NCBI RefSeq assembly: GCF_003324485.1 | Contig: NZ_QODK01000004.1 | Coordinates: forward strand, 310,001 to 374,000 | Reading direction: 5' to 3' | DNA from: Cohaesibacter intestini | GTDB lineage: Bacteria; Pseudomonadota; Alphaproteobacteria; Rhizobiales; Cohaesibacteraceae | Length of the DNA stretch: 64,000 bases | Shown: piece after piece, positions 48,264 through 57,006 of the stretch | Layout: every line of letters begins with the position of its first letter | Position numbering within the stretch: the first letter of the stretch is position 1 | Notes under the pieces: model-generated | What the model was told of the DNA's origin: nothing | What the model saw: the letters and a program-made list of their open reading frames with translations, nothing else | The model's database searches: none | Position numbers and translations under genes: made by a program

Positions 48264-49420
48264 CCGGTTCCGTTGCCTATTCCGCCAAGCACCTGTTTGA
48301 TGGCGAACATTTTCATGACGATGTTGCCCTGTTGGTCCGGAATGGATCGGTTGCAGGGCTTGCGTCCCTCTCTGATGTGCCGGATGGTTATGCTTTGCAC
48401 GATCATGTGAGCGATCTTCTGGTGCCGGGCTTTGTCGATCTACAGGTCAATGGCGGCGGCGGGGCATTGCTCAATGACACGCCCACCAAGGATGCCATCG
48501 AGACCATTTGCTCGGCCAATGCCCGCTTTGGTACCACGTCTGTTTTACCGACGCTGATCACCGACGCGCCAGAGGTGCGCGATGCGGTGCTTGCAGCCGG
48601 TGCCGAGGCCAAGCGTGCCAAGGTGCCGGGCTTTCTGGGGTTGCATCTGGAAGGGCCGCATTTGTCGCGATCTCGCAAAGGGGCCCATGTGGAAGATTTT
48701 ATTCGGCCAATGGATGACGCTGATCTGGCGGCGCTGACCAAGGCAGTTGGCACCTTTGGGCAGGCCATGACGACGGTCGCGCCGGAAAATGTCACGTTGG
48801 ATCAGGTAAAGGCTCTGGTGGCGGCGGGCTGGAAGGTCAGTGTTGGCCATACCGATTGCAAGGCGGCGGATGCCAAGGCTTATTTCGAGGCAGGGGCGTC
48901 GATGGTGACCCATCTGTTCAATGCCATGAGCCAGATGGGCAATCGCGAACCCGGTGTGGTGGGGGCGGCGCTGACCAGTGACACGGTCTGGTGCGGCTTG
49001 ATTGCCGATTGCGTTCATGTCGATCCGCTTTCCATGGCGATAGCCTTGCGGGCCAAGCAGGGGGCAGGGCGTATTTTCTTTGTCACCGATGCCATGTCGC
49101 CCACAGGTACCGATGCGACCGAATTCATTCTTGGGGGCCGGACCATCTATCGCCGCGACGGGCGACTGACCTTGGCCGATGGCACGTTGGCCGGGGCTGA
49201 TATCGACATGCTGTCGATGATCAAGCTGGCCCATGAGAGATTGTCCTTGTCCTTGGCTGATGTGCTGAAAATGGCGTCGCTCTATCCCTCGCAGGCCATT
49301 GGTGCCGCTAACAAGGGGCACTTGCGCACCGGGGCGGATGCCGACTTTGTGCTGATGGGGGCTGATCTGTCACTGCATTCCACCTGGATTGGCGGGCAGT
49401 GCTGCTTTTCCCGCACCTGA
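48260..49420 (+). CDS. nagA: N-acetylglucosamine-6-phosphate deacetylase
   Basis: The 386-residue amidohydrolase has the metal and substrate motifs VPGFVDLQVNGGGG, HLEGPHLSRSRKGAH, SVGHTDCKA, THLFNAMSQM and FVTDAMSPTGT, which contains the catalytic Asp. It produces GlcN-6-P for the adjacent deaminase. Overlaps the deaminase gene by ATGA. Confidence 0.94.
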   Translation: MTGSVAYSAKHLFDGEHFHDDVALLVRNGSVAGLASLSDVPDGYALHDHVSDLLVPGFVDLQVNGGGGALLNDTPTKDAIETICSANARFGTTSVLPTLITDAPEVRDAVLAAGAEAKRAKVPGFLGLHLEGPHLSRSRKGAHVEDFIRPMDDADLAALTKAVGTFGQAMTTVAPENVTLDQVKALVAAGWKVSVGHTDCKAADAKAYFEAGASMVTHLFNAMSQMGNREPGVVGAALTSDTVWCGLIADCVHVDPLSMAIALRAKQGAGRIFFVTDAMSPTGTDATEFILGGRTIYRRDGRLTLADGTLAGADIDMLSMIKLAHERLSLSLADVLKMASLYPSQAIGAANKGHLRTGADADFVLMGADLSLHSTWIGGQCCFSRT

Positions 49421-49436
49421 CAGTGAGGGCGCTTGA

Positions 49437-50345
49437 ATGATTGTCTGTTTCGATATCGGCGGCACCTCTATCAAGGGTGCATTTGGTGCCGACCCACGAT
49501 CGCTGGAAATCGTGCCGCGTATCCCGACACCGGGCCATTGTTTTGAGTCCTTTGTGGCTGCGTTGCGCAGCGTGATCGCGTTGGCGCCGGAAAGACCGCG
49601 CTGCATATCCATTTCAATTGCCGGGATCATTGATCCTGCTAGTGGTCTGGCGGTTGTTGCCAACATTCCCTGCTTGCATCGACGTCCAATGCAGGCCGAT
49701 CTGCAGGCAGCCCTTGGCCTGCCGGTGATCATTGCCAATGATGCCGACTGTTTTGCGCTGGCCGAGGCCGAGCTTGGATCGGCCAAGGGGCATGAAGTCG
49801 TCTTTGGGGTCATTTTGGGTACCGGGGTTGGAGGTGGTCTGGTGATCGACGGACAGTTGGTCAATCGCCGCGGCGGGTATGCCGGAGAGTGGGGCCATGG
49901 TCCCGTAGCGGCAACCGAAGTGGGCGATCCGCCTATTCACTTGCCGCGTTTTGAATGTGGCTGTGGTCTGAAAGGCTGCATTGATGCCACCTGTAGTGCA
50001 CGGGGGCTGGAAAAGATCCACAAGCATCTGACCGGCACCTGTCTCTCCGCAGAACAGATTGTTGCGGCTTGGGAGGCTGATGACGCTGCGGCCAGCAAGA
50101 CCATAGCTGTCTATGTGGACCTGATCTCCGGGCCGTTGGCACTTGTGATCAATGTGACAGGGGCGTCGATTGTGCCGGTCGGTGGCGGTTTGTCCAATGC
50201 GACCGCGCTGATCGCAGCCATTGACGCGATGGTGCGGCAGCGTATTTTGTTGCATGGCCTTGAGCATATCGTTGTTCCGGCCGAAAACCGGATTGAGCCG
50301 GGCATTCTGGGGGCTGCAATTCTTGGCAGTCGGTTTGATGGCTAA
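49437..50345 (+). CDS. ROK-family sugar kinase, probable N-acetylhexosamine kinase
   Basis: A 302-residue kinase with the ATP loop DIGGTSIKGA, LGTGVGGGLVIDG, EWGHGPV and the zinc motif CGCGLKGCIDATCS, all intact. ROK kinases of this kind phosphorylate GlcNAc, ManNAc or glucose. Since the linked ABC importer delivers unphosphorylated sugar, a kinase is required before MurQ or NagA can act. Whether it accepts MurNAc as well as GlcNAc cannot be told. Confidence 0.9.
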   Translation: MIVCFDIGGTSIKGAFGADPRSLEIVPRIPTPGHCFESFVAALRSVIALAPERPRCISISIAGIIDPASGLAVVANIPCLHRRPMQADLQAALGLPVIIANDADCFALAEAELGSAKGHEVVFGVILGTGVGGGLVIDGQLVNRRGGYAGEWGHGPVAATEVGDPPIHLPRFECGCGLKGCIDATCSARGLEKIHKHLTGTCLSAEQIVAAWEADDAAASKTIAVYVDLISGPLALVINVTGASIVPVGGGLSNATALIAAIDAMVRQRILLHGLEHIVVPAENRIEPGILGAAILGSRFDG

Positions 50346-51117
50346 GGACGATCATCGCCAGTTCCAAGAGGGTCAAGCCGGGTCAGCCGATGTCTTGCTG
50401 GAAGTCTGTGTCGATAATGTCGAAGGGCTTGAGGCCGCTTTGGCTGGCGGGGCGGACCGGATCGAGCTTTGTTCTTCTCTGGCAGTGGGTGGCCTGACAC
50501 CATCGGCAGGGTTCATGGCCCATGCGGCGACGCACTCCCCCGTGCCTGTCTATGGCATGATCCGGCCCCGGGCCGGGAACTTCTGTTTTTCCGCTGAAGA
50601 GATCGCCTTGATGTGCGCCGACATTCGCTCCGCTCGCGATGCTGGTCTTGCGGGGGTGGTGATCGGGGCGGCGCGTCTGGATCTGACGCTCGATCTGGAC
50701 GCCTTGGCGCGGATGGTTGAGGCGGCAGAGGGCATGGGAGTGACCCTGCATCGGGTGTTTGATCTACTTGCCGACCCTGAAGCTGCCATTGAAGAGGCCA
50801 TATCTCTTGGGATCGAGCGGATCTTGACGTCTGGCGGTGCGCCTTGTGTGAATGAAGGTCGCGACCAGTTGCAGGCGTCGATCGATTGGGCTGCCGGCAG
50901 GATTGGCATCATGCCCGGTGGTGGGGTGACAATCGACAATGCGCCTCTATTCAAGGCTATGGGGATGAAGGAACTGCATGCCTCTTGTTCATCTCCTTGT
51001 CAGTTGGCTGGAGGTGCAACGCGGGAGTTGGCGCTCGGCTTTGTTGCGGCGGGGGCAAAAAAAACGGACCGCGACAGGGTCGCGGCCCTTAAGGTTGCAA
51101 TCAATCATAAGGGGTAA
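50338..51117 (+). CDS. cutC: CutC family protein
   Basis: The 259-residue TIM-barrel protein has the family signatures LEVCVDNVEGLEAALAGGADRIELCS (as LEVCVDNVEG and GADRIELC), GGLTPS, MIRPRAGNFCFS, VTLHRVFDL and RILTSGG. It was once linked to copper homeostasis, but the biochemical role is unsettled, and it often sits in amino-sugar operons, as here. The ATG at 50338 overlaps the kinase stop by eight bases. The last 60 bases contain a terminator for the opposite strand. Confidence 0.9.
   Translation: MAKDDHRQFQEGQAGSADVLLEVCVDNVEGLEAALAGGADRIELCSSLAVGGLTPSAGFMAHAATHSPVPVYGMIRPRAGNFCFSAEEIALMCADIRSARDAGLAGVVIGAARLDLTLDLDALARMVEAAEGMGVTLHRVFDLLADPEAAIEEAISLGIERILTSGGAPCVNEGRDQLQASIDWAAGRIGIMPGGGVTIDNAPLFKAMGMKELHASCSSPCQLAGGATRELALGFVAAGAKKTDRDRVAALKVAINHKG
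51057..51085 (-). terminator. Minus-strand terminator embedded in the 3' end of cutC
   Basis: CCGCGAC (51069-51075) pairs with GTCGCGG (51079-51085). Read on the minus strand the hairpin is followed, after a few bases, by T8 (A8 at 51057-51064). It lies 73 bases past the aldolase stop and is also cutC coding sequence (AKKTDRDRVAA). Confidence 0.8.
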
Positions 51118-51157
51118 ATGGCTGCTCAGTTTCACCCCAATGCTGCTTGCGGAGAGA

Positions 51158-51829
51158 TCAGACTTTCACAGGGCCATAATTGGCGAAGGCCGATATGACA
51201 TCGTCCATTTCGGCGTTGGACAGGATGACCGGATCGCCGACCTGTTTGCTCAGGCAATAGACCTTGGCGATATTTTCCAGCTCTTCGAGGCGCCAGAGGG
51301 CTTTGTCCAGGCTTTCGCCGACAACAATTGCCCCATGGTTGGCCATCAGGCAGCCATGGCGATCCTGCATCACACGATTGACTTCATCGGACAATTCGAT
51401 ACTGCCAAACAGGTGATAGCCAGCCAGCGGCACATCATAGCCGCCAAAGGCCGCAATCATGTAATGGCAGGCGGGGATCGTCTGGCGATTGATGGCCAGC
51501 GCCGACGCATAGGCCGGGTGGGCATGGACGACAGCGGCCATGTCGGGGCGGCTATGCAACAGGCCCTGATGGAAGCGCCATTCGCTTGACGGCTTCAAAG
51601 GCTCGTTGCCGGTGGGGGCGCTGTCGATTGGCATGCGGACGAGCATATCCGGTTCGAGGTCGGCATAGGGAACGCCGGACGGGGTGATCAGCATGTCGTC
51701 GCCCCGATCACCGGTGCGTACGGAAATATTGCCTGAGGTGCCTTGATTGATGCCGCTGCTATTCATCCAGCGGCAGGCGTCGATGATGGCTTGGCGGGTG
51801 GTGACGGTATCCGGGAGAGCGTTGGTCAC
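51158..51829 (-). CDS. Class II aldolase/adducin family protein (DHAP-shunt aldolase candidate)
   Basis: A 223-residue zinc enzyme of the L-fuculose-1-phosphate aldolase/MtnB family. Zinc ligands are HAH at 102-104 and H165 (MANHGAIVVG); E83 (SSEWRFH) is the usual catalytic acid; QGTSGNISVR binds phosphate. In the DHAP shunt such an aldolase splits 5-methylthioribulose- or 5-deoxyribulose-1-phosphate into DHAP and an aldehyde. MtnB dehydratases share the fold, and sequence alone does not decide. But the mtnC/mtnD genes of the methionine salvage pathway are absent here. GTG start overlapping the regulator stop (GTGA). Confidence 0.85.
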   Translation of the reverse strand: MTNALPDTVTTRQAIIDACRWMNSSGINQGTSGNISVRTGDRGDDMLITPSGVPYADLEPDMLVRMPIDSAPTGNEPLKPSSEWRFHQGLLHSRPDMAAVVHAHPAYASALAINRQTIPACHYMIAAFGGYDVPLAGYHLFGSIELSDEVNRVMQDRHGCLMANHGAIVVGESLDKALWRLEELENIAKVYCLSKQVGDPVILSNAEMDDVISAFANYGPVKV

Positions 51830-52818
51830 GTCTCTTGCTCCAATAATAATTGTGCGGTTTGGGAACAGGTGGCCAGATGGGTGACATAACCACCCTTGAT
51901 GGCGGCGCGTGCACCGGGCACCCTTGCTGCGCCGGAGGCAACCAGAATGCCCATTTCCTTGTCGCGCATCTGTTCGAGGGTGACGCCGAGCATCCGGTCG
52001 TCAATGTCGGTCGGGATTGGCGTACCATCCTGATCGATCAGGCGGGCGCAGATGACGCCGGTTGCGCCCTCCTGGCGGTGCTTTTCCAGACTGTCGAGGC
52101 TGAGAATGCGCGTGCGGGCAATGTGGCTGGTATCGGTGACTGTGCCGCAGGCAAACAGCACCTTGTTGCAGTCGGCCACGGCGGCCAATTGTTCTGTGAT
52201 GTCGGGCTCGGCGCGCAACTGGGTGGCCAGCTCGGCATTGGAGACCGTGAGCGGTACGTGCAGGTTGATGCAGTGCGCGCCGAAATGGCGGGCGATGGTG
52301 CCCGAGCAGACTTCGGCAGCAAAGCCCAGATCAGCAGCGCGAGAGCCGACCAATTGGACGACCGTGATGTCTTCGATGGATAGATGCGGGGCCATTTCGG
52401 CCACCCGATAGATGGTCTCGCCCCAGGCAACGCCCATCCGGTCGCCCGGTTCGAGCAAATGGGGTAGCCAGTCGGCGGTGGAGCGGGCGACGCGCTCGGT
52501 TGAGCCTGCCGGACTGGAAGGGTCGGAAGGCACCACCAAAGCTGCGGTCAGGCCATAGGCATCCTTGAGCCGTTCAGACAGTTCGTGATTGAGAAAGATC
52601 TCGCTGTCGAGCGTGATACGAACATATTCACGGCGGCGGGCTTCGGTCAGATAATTGACAACGGATGCGCGGCTGACGCCGAGGCGCTTGGCAATGTCAT
52701 TCTGATTGAGGCCGTCATGATAATAGGCCCATGTCGCCTCGATGATCGCGTCGTCCTGCCTTGAAATGCGGCGCGTCAGAGAATGGGTAGGTTTTGCTTT
52801 GGAACTGTCTGTCGCCAT
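51826..52818 (-). CDS. SorC/DeoR-type sugar-responsive transcriptional regulator
   Basis: About 330 residues: an N-terminal helix-turn-helix (GLNQNDIAKRLGVSRASVVNYL) split as GLNQNDIAKRLGVS and RASVVNYL, and a C-terminal sugar-phosphate-binding domain (GVAWGETIYRVAEM, VQLVGSRAADLGFAAE, ATCSQTAQLLL). The ATG at 52818 has GGGGGGAGAA upstream; a GTG nine codons earlier is less likely. It is co-transcribed with the aldolase. The effector is probably a phosphorylated intermediate of this pathway, and the long inverted repeat at 55395-55431 its likely target. Confidence 0.87.
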   Translation of the reverse strand: MATDSSKAKPTHSLTRRISRQDDAIIEATWAYYHDGLNQNDIAKRLGVSRASVVNYLTEARRREYVRITLDSEIFLNHELSERLKDAYGLTAALVVPSDPSSPAGSTERVARSTADWLPHLLEPGDRMGVAWGETIYRVAEMAPHLSIEDITVVQLVGSRAADLGFAAEVCSGTIARHFGAHCINLHVPLTVSNAELATQLRAEPDITEQLAAVADCNKVLFACGTVTDTSHIARTRILSLDSLEKHRQEGATGVICARLIDQDGTPIPTDIDDRMLGVTLEQMRDKEMGILVASGAARVPGARAAIKGGYVTHLATCSQTAQLLLEQET

Positions 52819-52942
52819 GGTCGGTTCTCCCCCCAATTGGCTCACTGCCCGGCTGGTCCTTTTTTGTTTGTGGACCGGGATGTGAGATCTTTAGGCGCTT
52901 GTCGCTCTAGCCTGATTTGGCTCGGGATGCAATTTGCGCCAT

Positions 52943-52987
52943 CACCCGGCCCCTTTAGCGCGCGGAAAAAAGCTGCGGGGCCGGGTG
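52943..52987. terminator. Perfect 11-bp inverted repeat downstream of mtnA
   Basis: CACCCGGCCCC (52943-52953) and GGGGCCGGGTG (52977-52987) are perfectly complementary with a 23-base GC- and T-rich loop. It starts 12 bases after the mtnA stop on the minus strand and separates mtnK-mtnA from the regulator-aldolase pair. The T6 run lies in the loop, so it may act as a processing or attenuation element. Confidence 0.6.
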
Positions 52988-52998
52988 CGGTTGAAGCG

Positions 52999-54099
52999 TC
53001 AGTCAGTCTTGGACAGGTCTGGGAAGAGCGCCGCCAGACCTTCCGGGGTGGCCTCACAGACACCGCGTTCCGTAATCAATCCGGTGACCAGCCTGTTCGG
53101 TGTGACATCAAAGGCCGGGTTGCCGCCCTCAGTCCCCATCGGGGTGACTTGCACTGTGCCGATGTCACCTGCTTCCGTCTGACCCTGAACATGGGTGGTT
53201 TCGAAGGCATTGCGTTCCTCGATGGGAATTTCGGCAACGCCGTCATCCACCGTCCAGTCAATGGTCGGAGAAGGCAGGGCGACATAGAAGGGCACGCCAT
53301 TGTCATGGGCGGCGAGCGCCTTGAGATAGGTGCCGATCTTGTTGCAGACATCGCCGCGGCGGGTGGTGCGGTCGGTCCCGACAATGACCATGTCTACCAA
53401 ACCATGCTGCATCAAATGGCCGCCGGCATTGTCGACGATATATTTGTGCTCCACACCATGGCTGCCCAGCTCCCAGGCTGTGATGGCGCCCTGATTGCGC
53501 GGACGGGTTTCATCGACCCAGACATGGAGTGGAATGCCTTCATTATAGGCGTGATACATCGGTGAGGTTGCTGTGCCCCAATCCACAGTGGCCAGCCAAC
53601 CGGCATTGCAGTGGGTGAGAATGCGGACCGGTTCACCCTTTGGCTTTTTGGCAGCGATTTCGCGGATGATGGCGAGGCCATTTTCGCCGATGCGGCGGTT
53701 GATTTCCACATCTTCATCGGCGATTTCATGGGCCAATGCCAAAGCAGCCGCCGCACGATCCGCTTCGGGCAGGGGGCTCAAATGGGCTTTGCAGCGATTG
53801 AGCGCCCAGCGCAGGTTGATGGCCGTTGGACGGGTCTTGTCGAGATAATGCCATGCCTCGTCGAGATGCTTGTCGGACGGGTCGAGCTTCATCGCAAGCG
53901 CCATGCCATAGGCAGCCGTTGCCCCGATCAGCGGAGCGCCGCGGACGCGCATTTCGACGATGGCGTCAGCAAATTCTTGCATCGTGGTCACGGACTGGAT
54001 GCGGAATTCGTGGGGCAGCCAGCGCTGATCGATGATCGCGACCGCGTTGGTGCTTTCATCCCACCAGAGTGAACGATAGTGTTTTCCGTTGACCTTCAT
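52999..54099 (-). CDS. mtnA: Methylthioribose-1-phosphate isomerase family (MtnA / 5-deoxyribose-1-phosphate isomerase)
   Basis: A 366-residue protein of the aldose-1-phosphate isomerase (eIF2B-like) family. [13 protein letters not shown] (54-66), [12 protein letters not shown], the catalytic Cys in THCNAG (C164), [16 protein letters not shown], the catalytic Asp in VGTDR (D243) and NKIGTY are all present, so it should be active. It turns a 5-substituted ribose-1-phosphate into the 1-phospho-ketose. Start overlaps the kinase stop (ATGA). The paired kinase shows that the pathway begins with a free sugar, not a nucleoside. Confidence 0.92.
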   Translation of the reverse strand: MKVNGKHYRSLWWDESTNAVAIIDQRWLPHEFRIQSVTTMQEFADAIVEMRVRGAPLIGATAAYGMALAMKLDPSDKHLDEAWHYLDKTRPTAINLRWALNRCKAHLSPLPEADRAAAALALAHEIADEDVEINRRIGENGLAIIREIAAKKPKGEPVRILTHCNAGWLATVDWGTATSPMYHAYNEGIPLHVWVDETRPRNQGAITAWELGSHGVEHKYIVDNAGGHLMQHGLVDMVIVGTDRTTRRGDVCNKIGTYLKALAAHDNGVPFYVALPSPTIDWTVDDGVAEIPIEERNAFETTHVQGQTEAGDIGTVQVTPMGTEGGNPAFDVTPNRLVTGLITERGVCEATPEGLAALFPDLSKTD

Positions 54100-55355
54100 A
54101 GGATGTCCCTCTTGTTGAAGTCGCGTGCCATGGCCACGAGGGCGGTGGGATCGGCGATGGTTTCGGCTTTGAGAATGATTTCTGCTCCCATCATCAGGTT
54201 GCGTGCTTCCAGTGGGGCACGAACCGTGACGTCCTCGATGCTTTCAAAGTCGGCATTGTGGGCGAGGGACAGGGTGCGGCGGTGCATTTCGATGCCGCAG
54301 ATGGCAAGCGCGTCGATCCAGATGTCTTTGAGCAAAGCCTTACAGGCCGCTTCCGAACTGTGACCCTGATCTTCGAACAGGCTTTTCGGATAGAGCATGC
54401 CGGTGCGCTCGGTCTTCCAGAGATGGATGAACTCGGCCTCGAACTGCTGATAACAATCGGAGATCACCGAAAGGATCCATTCCTGATAGTCATCAAGCTC
54501 TGCACCGCGATGGGCCGGTTGGCTGAAATAGGCCATCAGGAAGTTGGCGGTCAGCATGCCAATGTCAAAGCCCATCGGGGCATATTGGACAAATTCGGGG
54601 TCAATCACCCGGCTGTCGCTATCGGTCGACATGATCGACCCGGAATGCAGGTCCCCATGCACCATGGTTTCGGTGTTGGAGGCAAATTTCATCAGCATGC
54701 GCTGGGCGCGGGCTTTCAGCTCGGCATTGCCTCGCAGCTGCGCCACCACCGGGTCAAGACCATCGGTATGGTGGTTCATTTCCGCGTCATAATAGGGATC
54801 GGTGAAGACCAGAGCCTCGGTGATGGCGGGGATTTCAATATTACCGGCAAAGAGGCCGACATCGGCTTTCTTGTCCGCAGACTTCATTGACAATTCGGAT
54901 CCGCGGAAGGCCGTACGGGCACAGAAATTACCAAGGAAAGTGGCAAGACCCTCAACCCTTTCACCCCTGATCAGTTTGTGGCGCAGAATTAGGTGCGGCT
55001 TGATGAATTCCATCGCGATCAGGGCGTTGGTTTCATCGAAATGGAACACTTCGGGTACCGAGCCGGGGTCACGGGCTTCCTGACGGATCAGCGCGTGATA
55101 TTCGAAAAAGGCCCGGTAAAGCGGCAAGGGCCAGCTGTCGCCGACAAGGCGGACATAGGGCAGGGCCTGCTTGACGATGATGGTCTCGATTTCCCCATCC
55201 ACAATGAAGACGAGGTTGAGGTTTCCGTCGCCCACTTCACGGACCTTCCAGGCGCTCTGGTCACCACCGAGTCGGTCGGCAATGGCAGCTACGCCGGCGA
55301 GGTAACCGGGCAGGCTTTCGGTTGAAAATGGTGTGTATTGACTATGTTCAGACAT
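54096..55355 (-). CDS. mtnK: Methylthioribose kinase family (MtnK)
   Basis: A 419-residue kinase of the APH/choline-kinase fold, with [15 protein letters not shown] (38-52) as the nucleotide loop, the catalytic HGDLH at 233-237, DPEF (D252) and GFDIG. It phosphorylates C1 of free 5-methylthioribose or, in the related pathway, 5-deoxyribose. GGAGGA precedes the ATG. It is the first gene of the minus-strand half and is divergent from the ABC importer. Specificity beyond a 5-modified ribose is inferred from the family. Confidence 0.92.
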   Translation of the reverse strand: MSEHSQYTPFSTESLPGYLAGVAAIADRLGGDQSAWKVREVGDGNLNLVFIVDGEIETIIVKQALPYVRLVGDSWPLPLYRAFFEYHALIRQEARDPGSVPEVFHFDETNALIAMEFIKPHLILRHKLIRGERVEGLATFLGNFCARTAFRGSELSMKSADKKADVGLFAGNIEIPAITEALVFTDPYYDAEMNHHTDGLDPVVAQLRGNAELKARAQRMLMKFASNTETMVHGDLHSGSIMSTDSDSRVIDPEFVQYAPMGFDIGMLTANFLMAYFSQPAHRGAELDDYQEWILSVISDCYQQFEAEFIHLWKTERTGMLYPKSLFEDQGHSSEAACKALLKDIWIDALAICGIEMHRRTLSLAHNADFESIEDVTVRAPLEARNLMMGAEIILKAETIADPTALVAMARDFNKRDIL

Positions 55356-55394
55356 GGCTTTGTTCCTCCCATGGTGGCTTCACACTGACATCAA

Positions 55395-55444
55395 ATTATT
55401 CAAACGTCAAGTGGGTTGACAAATGAATAATCTGTGCTGATAAT
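55395..55444 (+). promoter_or_regulatory. Long inverted repeat overlapping a near-consensus sigma-70 promoter
   Basis: ATTATTCAAACGTCAA (55395-55410) and TTGACAAATGAATAAT (55416-55431) are inverted repeats matching at 13 of 16 positions around a 5-base centre. TTGACA (55416-55421) inside the right arm, 17 bases, then GATAAT (55439-55444) make an excellent promoter for the importer genes. The dyad covers the -35 and lies between the two halves of the locus, as expected for a SorC-type operator. Confidence 0.75.
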
Positions 55445-55489
55445 CGCTCGTGGAAGCTACGCCGCACTGGTCGGCGCAGGGAGGAATAA

Positions 55490-57004
55490 TTGAGTGAAGC
55501 AGCGCTGAAAGTGACAGGGCTGCGCAAGTCATTCGGCCAAAACCGAGTGCTGCGCGGGCTTGACATGGAGCTATATCCCGGGACCGTTACCGTGCTGATG
55601 GGCGCGAACGGGGCGGGCAAATCGACACTCGTCAAAGTCATCTGCGGCTATCACGGCGCCGATGAGGGAGCGATGGAACTTGAAGGCTCTGCCTTTGAGC
55701 CGGAGGATGCCGCTGACGCCATTGCCAAGGGCGTGGTGACGGTGCATCAATCCATCGATGACGGGGTCATTCCAGATCTAGATGTGGCCAACAATCTGTT
55801 GCTCGACCGGCTCGCCCGATCGGATGCGGGTCTGTTCGTGCGTGAACGCCCAATGCGTGCGGAAGCCGAGCGCGTGGCAGCCGGTATGGGGCTGTCGATG
55901 GATGTCCGCACCCGGGTATCCGACCTCGGGGTTGCTGATCGCCAGATGATCGCCATTGCACGGGCCATGGCGCGCGCACCGAAATTGCTGATCCTTGATG
56001 AGCCGACATCGTCACTCTCCGCATCAGAAGCAGATCGCCTGTTTGCGCTCATTGACCGGTTGCGGGATCAGGGTGTGACCATTCTGTATATCTCCCACCG
56101 CATGTCAGACATCCGCCGGATTGCCGATCGGATCATCTGTATGCGGGATGGCAAGATTTCCGGCCTGTTTGAAGGGCCGACGCTTGATTACAAGGGTGCG
56201 GTCACCGCGATGCTTGGTCGTCAGATGAGCGAAGCGGCGATTGACCCAATGGCGGCAGGGGACCCGATTTTAGAGATCAATGATCTCACCCTGCTTGAGC
56301 ATGGCGGCAAGGTCAGTCTGAGTGCTGGCGACGGCGAAGTGGTTGCCATCACCGGCCTGCTTGGCAGTGGCAAGTCAAAGCTCGGGGAAATCATTTTCGG
56401 TCTCGACCAGTCGCCGACAGGCTCGATGAAAATCGATGGCAAGGCCTATGCGCCGAACAATGCCAAGGATGCTGTGCGCGGAGGCGTCTATATGTCGCCG
56501 AAAGACCGGGCAACCAATGCGGTCATTCCCGACTTCGACATTGCCGACAATATGACCCTGCCGTTCCTTGGCGCCTTCAGTCGCCTGTCCCTGCTCAGTG
56601 GCAAACGCCAGCGCAGGGCAGCGGACGCGATGATCAGCCAGATCGGCGTTGTCTGTCAGGGCAATGGGGACGGGATCAATACCCTGTCGGGCGGCAACCA
56701 GCAAAAAGTGATGATTGGGCGCTGGTTGCTTGAGCCATGCCGGGTTCTGCTGCTCGACGAGCCTTTCCAAGGGGTCGATATCGGCGCCCGAAGGGACATT
56801 GGCCAGCATATCCGGGCCACAGCCAAGGGGCGGGCGACCATCGTCTTCGTCTCCGAAATCGACGAAGCTCTGGAGATCGCCGATCGGGTGATCGTGCTCC
56901 ATGAGGGCGCCGTCGTCGGCGAACATCGCAACAGCAATATCGATATGACCGCCCTGGTTGGCCAGGTGTCCGGTCAAGGTGCAACCAACCAAGCGGCCGA
57001 ATAG
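55490..57004 (+). CDS. Ribose-type ABC importer, fused double ATPase, DHAP-shunt/RLP locus
   Basis: A 504-residue RbsA-like protein. The first domain has GANGAGKST, LGVADRQMIAIARAM and LLILDEPTSSLSASE; the second has GLLGSGKSKLGE (here with a Walker Lys, unusual for the second domain), LSGGNQQKVMIG and LLLDEPFQGVDIGA. TTG start, five bases after GGGAGGA; no ATG or GTG is in frame nearby. It energises the adjacent permease. Confidence 0.92.
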   Translation: MSEAALKVTGLRKSFGQNRVLRGLDMELYPGTVTVLMGANGAGKSTLVKVICGYHGADEGAMELEGSAFEPEDAADAIAKGVVTVHQSIDDGVIPDLDVANNLLLDRLARSDAGLFVRERPMRAEAERVAAGMGLSMDVRTRVSDLGVADRQMIAIARAMARAPKLLILDEPTSSLSASEADRLFALIDRLRDQGVTILYISHRMSDIRRIADRIICMRDGKISGLFEGPTLDYKGAVTAMLGRQMSEAAIDPMAAGDPILEINDLTLLEHGGKVSLSAGDGEVVAITGLLGSGKSKLGEIIFGLDQSPTGSMKIDGKAYAPNNAKDAVRGGVYMSPKDRATNAVIPDFDIADNMTLPFLGAFSRLSLLSGKRQRRAADAMISQIGVVCQGNGDGINTLSGGNQQKVMIGRWLLEPCRVLLLDEPFQGVDIGARRDIGQHIRATAKGRATIVFVSEIDEALEIADRVIVLHEGAVVGEHRNSNIDMTALVGQVSGQGATNQAAE

Positions 57005-57006
57005 TT

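Noticed and set aside
51158-51829. Classic aerobic methionine salvage (mtnB role)
   Set aside because: No mtnC/mtnD/mtnE partners in the window, so dehydratase function is less likely than aldolase, though sequence alone cannot exclude it.
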